This document shows positions 44,976 to 52,901 of a DNA stretch of 64,000 bases, one piece after another. Numbering within the stretch: position 1 is the stretch's first letter; every line of letters begins with the position of its first letter. Below the pieces are notes generated by a model. The model made no database searches, was not told where the DNA came from, and saw nothing but the letters and a program-made list of their open reading frames with translations. The position numbers and the translations under genes are program-made. Source of the stretch: Alicyclobacillus pomorum DSM 14955 (GTDB lineage Bacteria; Bacillota; Bacilli; Alicyclobacillales; Alicyclobacillaceae); contig NZ_AXAR01000006.1 in assembly GCF_000472905.1 (NCBI RefSeq), positions 124,001 to 188,000 of the forward strand, written 5' to 3'.

Positions 44976-46184
44976 TTAAGGGGTTACATGAAATTGAATC
45001 AACCCGGCTGCTGTTTGGGCGGATTTTTCCGCTTCTAGCTCGGAGTCAGCGGACGCCAACACATACGCGTATCGATGTCCCATGGATGTTGGAGGATTGA
45101 GAATTGCACCAATTCGTGGCTTCACGCGAACCTCTTCCACGCCCACACAGCGGGATGCCTGCTGTTTGCCGGTGACCCTCTGCAAAACCCCCCCTTGGGA
45201 TACAGTGACGAACTGGGTAAAAACGTAGCGTTCACATGTGCGTTCCAGATTCGGTTTTTGACCCATTTGTGACTTCAACGTTTGCTCTACGAGATTGATT
45301 CCGAACGCAATTTGAATCATGCGGTTCATTGCCGCACCAGAGATTCGAGGATTGACTTCGATAATTTTGCAGTGCCCGTCGACCAGCCTGAACTCGATGT
45401 GGAGAGCTCCAGTTCGCATGCCCGTCCTTTGCACCACGACGTCAACCATGTCTTCAATTTGGTTGTGGAGGTCGATGGGAACTATTGGGAGAACACGATA
45501 TCCAGTCACAATGAAACGATGCTTTCCGCGCACAATCTGCTCAACAACGGCGACGATATGCGGCATCCCTTTGTGGACCAAAACCTCAACCAAATATTGT
45601 GGTCCCTCAAGGTACTCTTCTAAGAGGACTTTTTGTTCTGGATACCGTCTCTTAAGCCTTGTAATTTGTTCTTTTAGTTCCATGTGATTTGTTGCTAAAA
45701 TCACGTCTTTCGATCCGGTAGACACGGGAGACTTTACAACAATTGGCATGCGTCCGATGAGAGTCGAGTCCACGGCGGACGAGTCATCGCACGTCCTAAA
45801 GAAGGAAGAGTACGGTGTGCCCTGTAGCAACTCCCTCATGCAAATTTTGTCAAGCATTTTCGCAATGGCCTCTGGAGTTTGGCTGGGCAGCCCACACTCT
45901 CGCCCTAGAAGTGCCGCCGTGTATACGTACGGGTCTATAAAACTTGAAATGGCAACAATCTCTTTTCCTTGACGTCTCAGAAATTTTAGTTTATTTAGAA
46001 TTTCGTTCATGTCTTCAAGGTTTACCTGAATCATTTCGTGTACATCAGGGAATTCGGTGCGCTTCTCTAAAAAGGTTTCGCGATTCGTCAATAATACGGT
46101 ATAGAATCCTAGACCTCCTGCAGCCACGATAGCGTCCCTACTTGATCCGGACTTATGTGAGCCAATGAAAACAATGCTCCTCAT
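44976..46184 (-). CDS. ATP-grasp ligase, carbamoyl-phosphate-synthase/L-amino-acid-ligase type
   Basis: This 402-residue enzyme probably activates a carboxylate with ATP and joins it to an amine. The N-terminal Rossmann-like part reads IVFIGSHKSGSSRDAIVAAGGLG. The ATP-grasp core has KMLDKICMRELL, PIVVKSPVSTGSKDVIL, VLLEEYLEGPQYLVEVLV and HIEFRLVDGHCKIIEVNPRISG with Mg-binding Glu and Asn. The C-terminal ~110 residues match the usual amino-acid-ligase tail. ATG 46184 fits GGGGTGAGAATGGTT; ATG 46190 is an alternative. It is the first gene of a four-gene operon that diverges from the CsxC genes. Confidence 0.8.
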   Translation of the reverse strand: MRSIVFIGSHKSGSSRDAIVAAGGLGFYTVLLTNRETFLEKRTEFPDVHEMIQVNLEDMNEILNKLKFLRRQGKEIVAISSFIDPYVYTAALLGRECGLPSQTPEAIAKMLDKICMRELLQGTPYSSFFRTCDDSSAVDSTLIGRMPIVVKSPVSTGSKDVILATNHMELKEQITRLKRRYPEQKVLLEEYLEGPQYLVEVLVHKGMPHIVAVVEQIVRGKHRFIVTGYRVLPIVPIDLHNQIEDMVDVVVQRTGMRTGALHIEFRLVDGHCKIIEVNPRISGAAMNRMIQIAFGINLVEQTLKSQMGQKPNLERTCERYVFTQFVTVSQGGVLQRVTGKQQASRCVGVEEVRVKPRIGAILNPPTSMGHRYAYVLASADSELEAEKSAQTAAGLIQFHVTP

Positions 46185-46496
46185 AACCATTCTCACCCCA
46201 CTGGATAGGGTATGAGCATAAAATCCCACTTCTCATGGCACATGACTACGCCATTCGCCCGTTTCCGTGGTTGTTTCCCAAGCAACGCGGATATGCTTCG
46301 TGCTTCATGAAAAAATCGGGTTTATGGCCATGTCTGTTCGTCGTATTTGGCGACGCAGGATTGCTATACGAACTCGGTTTTTTGCTTTGAATCTTTTCAA
46401 AACTCAACATATGTCGCCGTATATTGGTCTACGCGTTATCGGCTTGACTTGTATATTTTGTGGAAGCACCACAATTCAAATAAGGAGGAATCATCG
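46185..46496. other. Divergent promoter region between the ligase operon and csxC
   Basis: On the minus strand CATACCCTA (46206-46214) resembles a sigma-K -10 box (CATAnnnTA) about 20 bases before the ligase start; no convincing -35 was found. No gene is supported here. Confidence 0.35.
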
Positions 46497-47267
46497 TTGG
46501 CTGATGCGAATATTGGATCATGCCCAAGCACTCCAGTAACACCCCCAATCACGGCAGGTACCATCGTGACAAAGGTGCCAGTCGTACTTGCTGAAGTCAC
46601 CACACAAGTGAACACAGACTTCACGTTCACCGTCCCTGTACCAGTACTTGAAATCAAGACCATTGGCAAAAGGCTCAAGTTAACAGAATCGTTACTGGCA
46701 CTTCCTACGAACAAATTGTTTTTGAAAGGGTTTGTGCGGAAAAACATTCAATTTGCTACGCCAACCACTTTTACGGGAACAACGGTTAGTTCCACCATCG
46801 ATTCTCTGACGATTGACGTACCATTTAGCTGCGTGACCGATTTAACAGGTCAGTTCATCACTCCACCTGTTCAACCCAGACTGAACCAGCGGTCAGAGTT
46901 TGAATTCCTTGCTCCTTCTCAATCGTTGGCTTCTATGGGGGCGCCATTCGCCGCCAAGGATGTTTTGAGCATGGGTGACCTGTCGGAGTTTGATCAAGTC
47001 AGCCAGGAGTTCTTTAACGAATTGCCGTTCGTTGAACTCATTTCCGCGACGTTCACAGAATTTGATTTATCGATTGGCCGCACACCAGGTATGGTGACGG
47101 TTCCTACCCCTACTCCGACCGTCGCGCCGCCATTCGAAGAAGGTACTTTCACGATGATCGAGGAAAAGATGGTCATCGATATCACGCTGAAGGTACTACA
47201 GAACCAACAAATCCGTGTTACGTCCACTCCTTTCCCCACTCCTACTCCTGGCCCTGCATTTATTTAA
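46497..47267 (+). CDS. CsxC-type exosporium protein, copy A
   Basis: CsxC proteins build the outer spore layer in clostridia and some bacilli. This 256-residue protein has the family core: VVLAEVTTQVNTDFTFTVPVPVLEIKTIGKRLKLTES, NKLFLKGFVRKNIQFATP, IDSLTIDVPFSCVTDL and FNELPFVELISATFTEFD, ending in a Pro/Thr-rich tail (PTPTPGPAFI). There is one cysteine-bearing start (GSCPSTPV). TTG 46497 follows AGGAGGAATCATCG. It is highly similar to the copy at 49862-50665, so the pair is a recent duplication. A strong terminator follows. Confidence 0.78.
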   Translation: MADANIGSCPSTPVTPPITAGTIVTKVPVVLAEVTTQVNTDFTFTVPVPVLEIKTIGKRLKLTESLLALPTNKLFLKGFVRKNIQFATPTTFTGTTVSSTIDSLTIDVPFSCVTDLTGQFITPPVQPRLNQRSEFEFLAPSQSLASMGAPFAAKDVLSMGDLSEFDQVSQEFFNELPFVELISATFTEFDLSIGRTPGMVTVPTPTPTVAPPFEEGTFTMIEEKMVIDITLKVLQNQQIRVTSTPFPTPTPGPAFI

Positions 47268-47296
47268 AGGGGGAAACACTACGATCCAGGGTGCAA

Positions 47297-47336
47297 CAAA
47301 GGCTCATTCCAATCATAGGAATGAGCCTTTGTTTAC
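47297..47336 (+). terminator. Terminator after csxC copy A
   Basis: CAAAGGCTCATTCC pairs perfectly with GGAATGAGCCTTTG (14 bp, 7-base loop) and is followed by TTTAC. Confidence 0.85.
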
Positions 47337-47585
47337 ATGCGCATGAGTTCCTTTCATAATACGCAAAGATATTGACCGACTTTGAATTCGGGCTCAGGCA
47401 GAATATTGAAGAGAGAGGAAGAGCTCGATATGATGTCCAATCAGTACCGTCAGTGTGATGTACGGATCCACAAAAACAGATGAAGTATTCACGTTCGCCT
47501 ATAGGCGCATATCATGATCAAGGTCGCGCTTACGCCCAAGACATGGAGCCATGCCGAGAGGCTTTCAAAGAGAGGAGGGGAGAAT

Positions 47586-48491
47586 ATGTTTCACAAAGGC
47601 AAAGATACTCCAAGCGGCTCACGTGTGGAAAAAACCAAAGAGCAACAGGCAAACCTCCAAAAACCTATCATATTCCAAAATGCAATAACAGCATCATCGA
47701 TGTCATCAAGGTTTAAGCCTATAACGAGTACGCCGTCTGTCAATCATACCCAATCCGTAGGGAGAGATGTTCATCATAAAGACACACCTACTGATGTCAC
47801 TACTGAAGCGGCTGAAGCAGCTGATGCCCAAAGTGTGTCTACAGATTTTTCTTTCTCGTCCACTGATGATCATACATTACTGCCTGATGTCGATATGCCA
47901 ACGCCAATGTCCGACACTGAAAAGGAAGTTGCACACCCCCTATATACCGTTCATGAACCAATCATAGAAGTACCTGTGTTAATCGCTCGGACCGATATTC
48001 AAGTGGACCTTGTAAGTCATGTAGATATCCCACACTCTGTCCTATCCGTGACAGATATTCGTTGGCGTGTCCATCCGCTAAATTCCCGCCTCCTCCTTCC
48101 TACAAATAAGCTTATTGTAAATGGAGTATTTACTGCGTACATAGAGTATCAGACTGTGGGGTCACCAAGTGAGCTGCGTTCGGCATCTACGAACTTGACT
48201 TGGCGTAAAGCGCAGACTGTCACGTTTCTCTATCCCCCGATTGTACCTGCACATCGAGAATTCAAGATGTACACTTTTCAAGGCAATCAATCACGTGATC
48301 TCACTACACACAGAGAACAGGTCGATTTGAACTTTGAAAAACCGTTCTCACGTTTGCGTCTATCCCGTATTGTTTCCACAGAACAAATCCAATCCGATGG
48401 AAACACTAGTCACATCCGTCTCCATGTAAGTGCTGCGTTATCGATTCATCTTTTTCAAGTTCAATTGATCAATTGTCCACTGAAATCCTGA
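47586..48491 (+). CDS. Diverged CsxC-like spore surface protein
   Basis: This 301-residue protein has a Ser/Thr/Asp-rich, low-order N-terminal half (residues 1-150), then a half that still follows the CsxC scheme: HEPIIEVPVLIARTDIQVDL, NSRLLLPTNKLIVNGVFTAYIEYQ and TNLTWRKAQTVTFLYPP. Sequence identity to the two neighbouring CsxC copies is low. The Ser/Thr-rich part would suit glycosylation by the enzymes nearby, which is an inference. ATG 47586 follows GAGGAGGGGAGAAT. Confidence 0.55.
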   Translation: MFHKGKDTPSGSRVEKTKEQQANLQKPIIFQNAITASSMSSRFKPITSTPSVNHTQSVGRDVHHKDTPTDVTTEAAEAADAQSVSTDFSFSSTDDHTLLPDVDMPTPMSDTEKEVAHPLYTVHEPIIEVPVLIARTDIQVDLVSHVDIPHSVLSVTDIRWRVHPLNSRLLLPTNKLIVNGVFTAYIEYQTVGSPSELRSASTNLTWRKAQTVTFLYPPIVPAHREFKMYTFQGNQSRDLTTHREQVDLNFEKPFSRLRLSRIVSTEQIQSDGNTSHIRLHVSAALSIHLFQVQLINCPLKS

Positions 48492-48672
48492 AACTCCACG
48501 TTTACCATACTGCATTCGTCCAATCACTTGACAGTACACAGTGCATAGTATCGGGTAATGTCATCTCTCCAATAATGAAGGGTTTGAGCATCTCCGATCA
48601 GATTTTTCTGATGCCTTCTCAAAAGGAATCCGCACACCGATTTGGTGAAATATAGAAACGGAGGCTATCATC

Positions 48673-49554
48673 ATGAGTGAAACTATGCCATTCGTGTCAC
48701 TGATTATGCCGGCAAAAAATGAGGGCATCAATGTACTCACGACAATTGACTCCGCATTACAAGCCAAAACAAAATATCCATTTGAAATCATTATTGTGGA
48801 TGATGGTTCGACAGATCAGTGCTGTGATTTTGTACATTCACACGAAAGTTCAAATCGGATGCAGTTGATAAGAACTGAAGGTATTGGGCTTGCGAGAGCC
48901 AAAAATCTGGGTGCGGAACGCTCTAAAGGGGATTTTCTCATCTTTTGTGATGCCCATCTTCAATTCGAAGATCTGTGGATAGATAGATTGTTAGAGCCCA
49001 TTCGAAATCAGATGTGTGATGGGATAACTCCAGGGATTGCTCCAATCGATAATCCATCGCAAGTTGGTTACGGTCAAACGTTAAATTACACTTTGAGTGT
49101 CCAATGGAACGGCCTACAACAACAAACTCCATTTCCTACAGCCGTACTTCCAGGTGGATGCTTTGCGGTATCAAGAACTGTTTTCTTTGACATTGGTGGA
49201 TTCGATAAGGGGTTTAAGGTCTGGGGATATGAAGATGTAGAGATTTCTCTAAAGATGTGGTTGTTTGGGTATAGATGTTACGCGCAGCCTGCCGTTAAAA
49301 TTCTACATCTATTTCGTACATCATTTCCTTATACGGTATCCTACGACGATGTTTACTACAACATGTTGCGGATGGCTTACAGTCACTTTAATGAAACGAG
49401 AATTCATAAATGTAGGCAAATCATTCGGCAGTTGAACTCAAACTTAGACCACCTCGTTCGCTCCAACGGCGTATTAGAACAACGGCATCATTATTTTAAT
49501 AGACGGAAACACGATGATAATTGGTATATGTCAACATTTCGAGTCCCATTTTAA
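48673..49554 (+). CDS. GT2-family glycosyltransferase
   Basis: This 293-residue soluble transferase opens with the GT-A nucleotide-sugar fold VSLIMPAKNEGINVL, VDDGSTD and ARAKNLGAERSKGDFLIFCDAH (DxH metal site in place of DxD). The acceptor part contains FPTAVLPGGCFAVSR and WGYEDVEISLKMW, the ED motif of GalNAc-transferase-like enzymes. It probably adds a sugar to a surface glycan or protein. ATG 48673 follows GGAGGCTATCATC. It sits between the diverged CsxC-like gene and CsxC copy B. Confidence 0.88.
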   Translation: MSETMPFVSLIMPAKNEGINVLTTIDSALQAKTKYPFEIIIVDDGSTDQCCDFVHSHESSNRMQLIRTEGIGLARAKNLGAERSKGDFLIFCDAHLQFEDLWIDRLLEPIRNQMCDGITPGIAPIDNPSQVGYGQTLNYTLSVQWNGLQQQTPFPTAVLPGGCFAVSRTVFFDIGGFDKGFKVWGYEDVEISLKMWLFGYRCYAQPAVKILHLFRTSFPYTVSYDDVYYNMLRMAYSHFNETRIHKCRQIIRQLNSNLDHLVRSNGVLEQRHHYFNRRKHDDNWYMSTFRVPF

Positions 49555-49861
49555 GTGTTCTCGGAGAGAAGACCCTTATTATTTATTAACGCTCACACTT
49601 CCTGGTGGATGGTGGGCAGTTTTTCTTGTTCTGTTGTCGGCGCATTTTATAGATGAGTTACATAGGAAGATAGCGCGTTTCGTTTCACAGAGATGCGGAT
49701 GCTTCGGAAGGCATATTCCGCACCCTCGTATTCCGGCTCCGCTGTGCTTTTTAAGGTGTGCACTGAAAATTCCGCACTTGCCTAAGATCCGGGATTAGGC
49801 GAATGCATACTATAGTGTCGAAAGCCTAACCGGGCTAGCCTAGACGAAAGTAGGGAAAAAC
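49555..49861. other. Intergenic region before csxC copy B
   Basis: It contains a sporulation-type -10 candidate at 49806-49814. An open frame through 49514-49798 has a Cys/Pro/His-rich tail and no ribosome site and is not credible. The repeated TTCCGCAC motif near 49710-49780 might mark an old insertion end, but this is weak. Confidence 0.4.
49806..49814 (+). promoter_or_regulatory. Putative sporulation sigma (E/K-type) -10 box
   Basis: CATACTATA matches the sigma-K -10 pattern CATAnnnTA and is close to the sigma-E form CATACAAT. It lies 47 bases before the CsxC copy B start, as expected for a mother-cell gene. The -35 is not clear. Confidence 0.4.
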
Positions 49862-50665
49862 ATGGCTTTAGATCAGAGTCCAGATTTATTTACTTCGGCA
49901 ACCATACAAGAGTGCTCAAACACATGTGTCCATCCGAAGATTACAACTGGTCATATTATTACGAAGACACCTGTCGTACTTGCCGAAGTCACAGTACAAG
50001 TGAACACAGACTTCAGGTTCACCGTCCCTAAACCAGTACTTGAAATCAAGACCATTGGCAAAAGACTTAAGTTAACGGAATCAGTACTGGCACTTCCTAC
50101 GAACAAATTGTTTTTGAGAGGGTTTGTGCGCAAAAACATTCAGTTTGCTACACCAACCACTTTTACGGGAACAACGGTGAGTTCCACCATTGAATCTCTG
50201 ACTGTCGACGTACCTTTCAGTTGCGTAACCGATTTAACCGGTAGGTTCATCACTCCACCTGTTCAACCCCGCGTGAACACGCGGTCAGAGTTTGAATTCT
50301 TTACTTCGGCATCGTTGGCTGGTACGGATGGATTCGCCTCAAAGGACGTTTTGAGCGCGGGTGACCTATCGGAATTTGATCAAACTAGTACTGAGTTCTT
50401 TAACGAACTGCCATTCGTTGAACTCATTTCCGCGACGTTCACAGAATTTGATTTATCGATTGGCCGCACACCAGGTACAGTGGTGGTTCCTACCCCTACA
50501 CCTACCGTCGGACCGCCATTCGAAGAAGGTACCTTTACGATGATCGAGGAAAAAATGGCAATTGATATTACTCTCAAGATACTGCAGAACCAACAAATTC
50601 GTGTAATGTCTAAGCGGTCACACAAGGATGATGATGATGACTGCGAAGACGGGGATAAATGTTAA
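49862..50665 (+). CDS. CsxC-type exosporium protein, copy B
   Basis: This 267-residue paralog of copy A shares long identical stretches with it (LEIKTIGKRLKLTES, PTTFTGTTVSSTI and FVELISATFTEFDLSIGRTP). It differs at both ends: the N-terminus has two Cys (ECSNTCVHP), and the C-terminus is acidic and Cys-ended (DDDDDCEDGDKC) where copy A has Pro/Thr repeats. The Cys could cross-link copies in the spore layer, and the acidic tail could bind calcium; both are inferences. ATG 49862 follows a weak GGG site. Confidence 0.78.
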   Translation: MALDQSPDLFTSATIQECSNTCVHPKITTGHIITKTPVVLAEVTVQVNTDFRFTVPKPVLEIKTIGKRLKLTESVLALPTNKLFLRGFVRKNIQFATPTTFTGTTVSSTIESLTVDVPFSCVTDLTGRFITPPVQPRVNTRSEFEFFTSASLAGTDGFASKDVLSAGDLSEFDQTSTEFFNELPFVELISATFTEFDLSIGRTPGTVVVPTPTPTVGPPFEEGTFTMIEEKMAIDITLKILQNQQIRVMSKRSHKDDDDDCEDGDKC

Positions 50666-51171
50666 AGCACGATTCTCATTGGTCCGCCAGTCCATCGTCG
50701 CCATGAGACCGGAGTGGTGAATGTAAGTGAGGGAAGTGTTCATAGGCACGAGGATTGCTTATCAGTGACCTGTGGAAGGAAACGTAGTTGGGTCTAATTT
50801 CATGCCCATGGCATCGGACGAAGAGGCCTCTTGGCCTCTTCGTCCATGATTGGAACCTTTCGCCGTCTTCACTCGCCACTAAAGCAATCAGCTCGCTTCT
50901 GGGATGATTCACTGTGGTCCGATGCCGGATATCCTTGCTTTGGAGCCACCTATTTTTGTCACATTGGGTCATTGACTTATGATTCTTATCCCATGCAAGC
51001 ATACGCTTCAACAGGCGTTACGACTCCCGAAGCCATTCGTGACGGAATACTGTCTAGACGATTCATGGGATTCTTATCCAAAAGGAGCAAGAGCTGTCCG
51101 TTGACCAAAAGTGGATGGACCTCGCGACGGCAATGTGTAACCTGGTACGGTGCTCTGAGAGGAGAAACGCT
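50666..51171. other. Intergenic region with a hairpin
   Basis: It holds the 13-bp inverted repeat at 50816-50845. The upstream frame of the next glycosyltransferase stays open to about 51055, but no start with a ribosome site is found there. Confidence 0.45.
50816..50845. repeat. Perfect 13-bp inverted repeat
   Basis: GGACGAAGAGGCC pairs with GGCCTCTTCGTCC around TCTT. With no T-tract, terminator function is uncertain despite its position after csxC copy B. Confidence 0.6.
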
Positions 51172-52803
51172 ATGGTGCCCTATGGAAGTCTTCAATGGTC
51201 ATTGTTGCCGGTAAAAGATCACACTCGGATCCCGAATCTCTTGTATGAAGTGTACAAAAGCAGGCCCGATTTGCAGCAGGCCTTTCCTAGGCCTTTCGGT
51301 ATAGACGAACGTAAATTACTGGGCTGGGCTCAACACCGTTTAGCAACAGAATACGATATCGGGGATGACTTGAGCAGCCAATTCAGGTTGCCCGACGAAA
51401 TCTTGAATGCTTTTCATTCCTCGTCTGATCATACAGTTCCAAATGGATTTTTTAAATGGGCCTTGACTCCAGTTAGCAATACGACACACATGCCGACTTT
51501 GATTTATGAAATATGGAAAACAAGGGCGGATTTGCAACTGCATTTTCCGGACCCATTGGGTTACGATCAGCCCAACCTATTGACGTGGGCACAATACAAC
51601 TTAGCCCGCGAGTACTTCTCAGGAGATGATTTTCTTGGTCGGTTTAAAATTACCGAACACGTTACAAATTCGGGAATCATCTCTGACAATCTTAGAAAAG
51701 GCATAAACATTGTCGGATATGTACGGGGCGAGATGGGTGTTGGTGAATCCAGCCGCATGGCGGCCAGGGCAGTTCAAACAACAAACATTCCCTTCGGTAT
51801 GATTAACTTCACGGTTGGCAGCCCATCACGGATGCAGGATTTATCCTGGAAACACAAGGAAATCGAAACACCCGAATACCTCGTGAATATCTTTCACATC
51901 AACGCGGATGGCTTGCAGATTGCTTACAATACCCTTGGATGGGGTTTTTTCAATGAACATTACAATATTGGTTATTGGCATTGGGAATTACCTGACTTCC
52001 CAGATGAATGGTGTGGCAGTTTTGATTTAGTTGACGAAGTATGGGTAGCGTCTAACTTTGTCTTGGACTCCGTATCGAAGAAATCTCCAGTTCCGGTGCA
52101 TCGAATACCGCCTGGAATTCAAGTGGTATGCCGTCCGAATACGGACCGCTCATATTTCGGACTTCCGACAGATCGGTTTCTTTTTCTTTCTATGTATGAC
52201 ATATTCAGTACCCAACAACGAAAAAACCCCAAAGGAGTCATTGATGCTTTCCACAAGGCTTTTGGAAACAATTCTGCAGTTGGGCTGGTTTTGAAGATTA
52301 ACAATGTCTACTCTAATCCCGAACAGGTAGAGGAAGTGAAAGCACTGAAACGATACGTACAAGGATTGAAAAATATCTATATTATTAACAGAACTTTGGA
52401 CCGGGATGAAGTCAATGCATTGATCCAGTCTGTGGACTGTTTTGTTTCCCTACACCGTTCTGAAGGATTTGGTTTGGGGATGGCGGAAGCAATGTACTTA
52501 GGCAAGCCAGTTATCGGAACCAACTGGTCCGGAAATACGGACTTTATGCACGCTATGAATTCTTGTCCAGTAAACTACCAAATTGTGAATGTTGGTGCTA
52601 ATTATGGTCCCTATAAAGCGAGCCAAGTGTGGGCGGAACCGGATGTTGAGCACGCGGCACACTTTATGCGCAAATTAGTTGCTGATAAAGCCTGGTACGA
52701 CATCATTGCTCATAAGGGACAGGAAACCATTCTCAAGGAATTCTCGCCATCGGCCGTAGGGACAATGATTAAAAACAGGTTACAAAAATTAGAATTACTG
52801 TGA
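51172..52803 (+). CDS. GT4-family glycosyltransferase with two N-terminal repeats
   Basis: The 543-residue protein starts with two copies of a ~70-residue module: GSLQWSLLPV ... PNLLYEVYKSRPDLQQAFP ... LLGWAQHRLATEYDIGDD, then GFFKWALTPV ... PTLIYEIWKTRADLQLHFP ... LLTWAQYNLAREYFSGDD. A GT-B transferase follows: NIVGYVRGEMGVGESSRMAARA, VPVHRIPPGI and the donor site HRSEGFGLGMAEAMYLGKPVIGTNWSG. The modules may bind acceptor or partner. ATG 51172 follows AGAGGAGAAACGCT; ATG 51115 is an alternative that would add 19 residues. Confidence in the GT4 call is high, in the start moderate. Confidence 0.85.
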   Translation: MVPYGSLQWSLLPVKDHTRIPNLLYEVYKSRPDLQQAFPRPFGIDERKLLGWAQHRLATEYDIGDDLSSQFRLPDEILNAFHSSSDHTVPNGFFKWALTPVSNTTHMPTLIYEIWKTRADLQLHFPDPLGYDQPNLLTWAQYNLAREYFSGDDFLGRFKITEHVTNSGIISDNLRKGINIVGYVRGEMGVGESSRMAARAVQTTNIPFGMINFTVGSPSRMQDLSWKHKEIETPEYLVNIFHINADGLQIAYNTLGWGFFNEHYNIGYWHWELPDFPDEWCGSFDLVDEVWVASNFVLDSVSKKSPVPVHRIPPGIQVVCRPNTDRSYFGLPTDRFLFLSMYDIFSTQQRKNPKGVIDAFHKAFGNNSAVGLVLKINNVYSNPEQVEEVKALKRYVQGLKNIYIINRTLDRDEVNALIQSVDCFVSLHRSEGFGLGMAEAMYLGKPVIGTNWSGNTDFMHAMNSCPVNYQIVNVGANYGPYKASQVWAEPDVEHAAHFMRKLVADKAWYDIIAHKGQETILKEFSPSAVGTMIKNRLQKLELL

Positions 52804-52901
52804 ATCTTCTTATAATGACGCATGTCGATGGAGCTTTAGACCGTAAACGCGTACTATATGATGGCTGCACGCGATATGGATAAAGACTGGAGGATTGAAT
52901 C

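Noticed and set aside
49514-49798. A 94-codon frame after the GT2 gene
   Set aside because: It begins inside the GT2 gene, has no ribosome site and has an implausible Cys/Pro/His-rich tail.
50831-51214. A 127-codon frame before the GT4 gene
   Set aside because: It overlaps the GT4 start in another frame, lies directly on a palindrome and lacks a family pattern.
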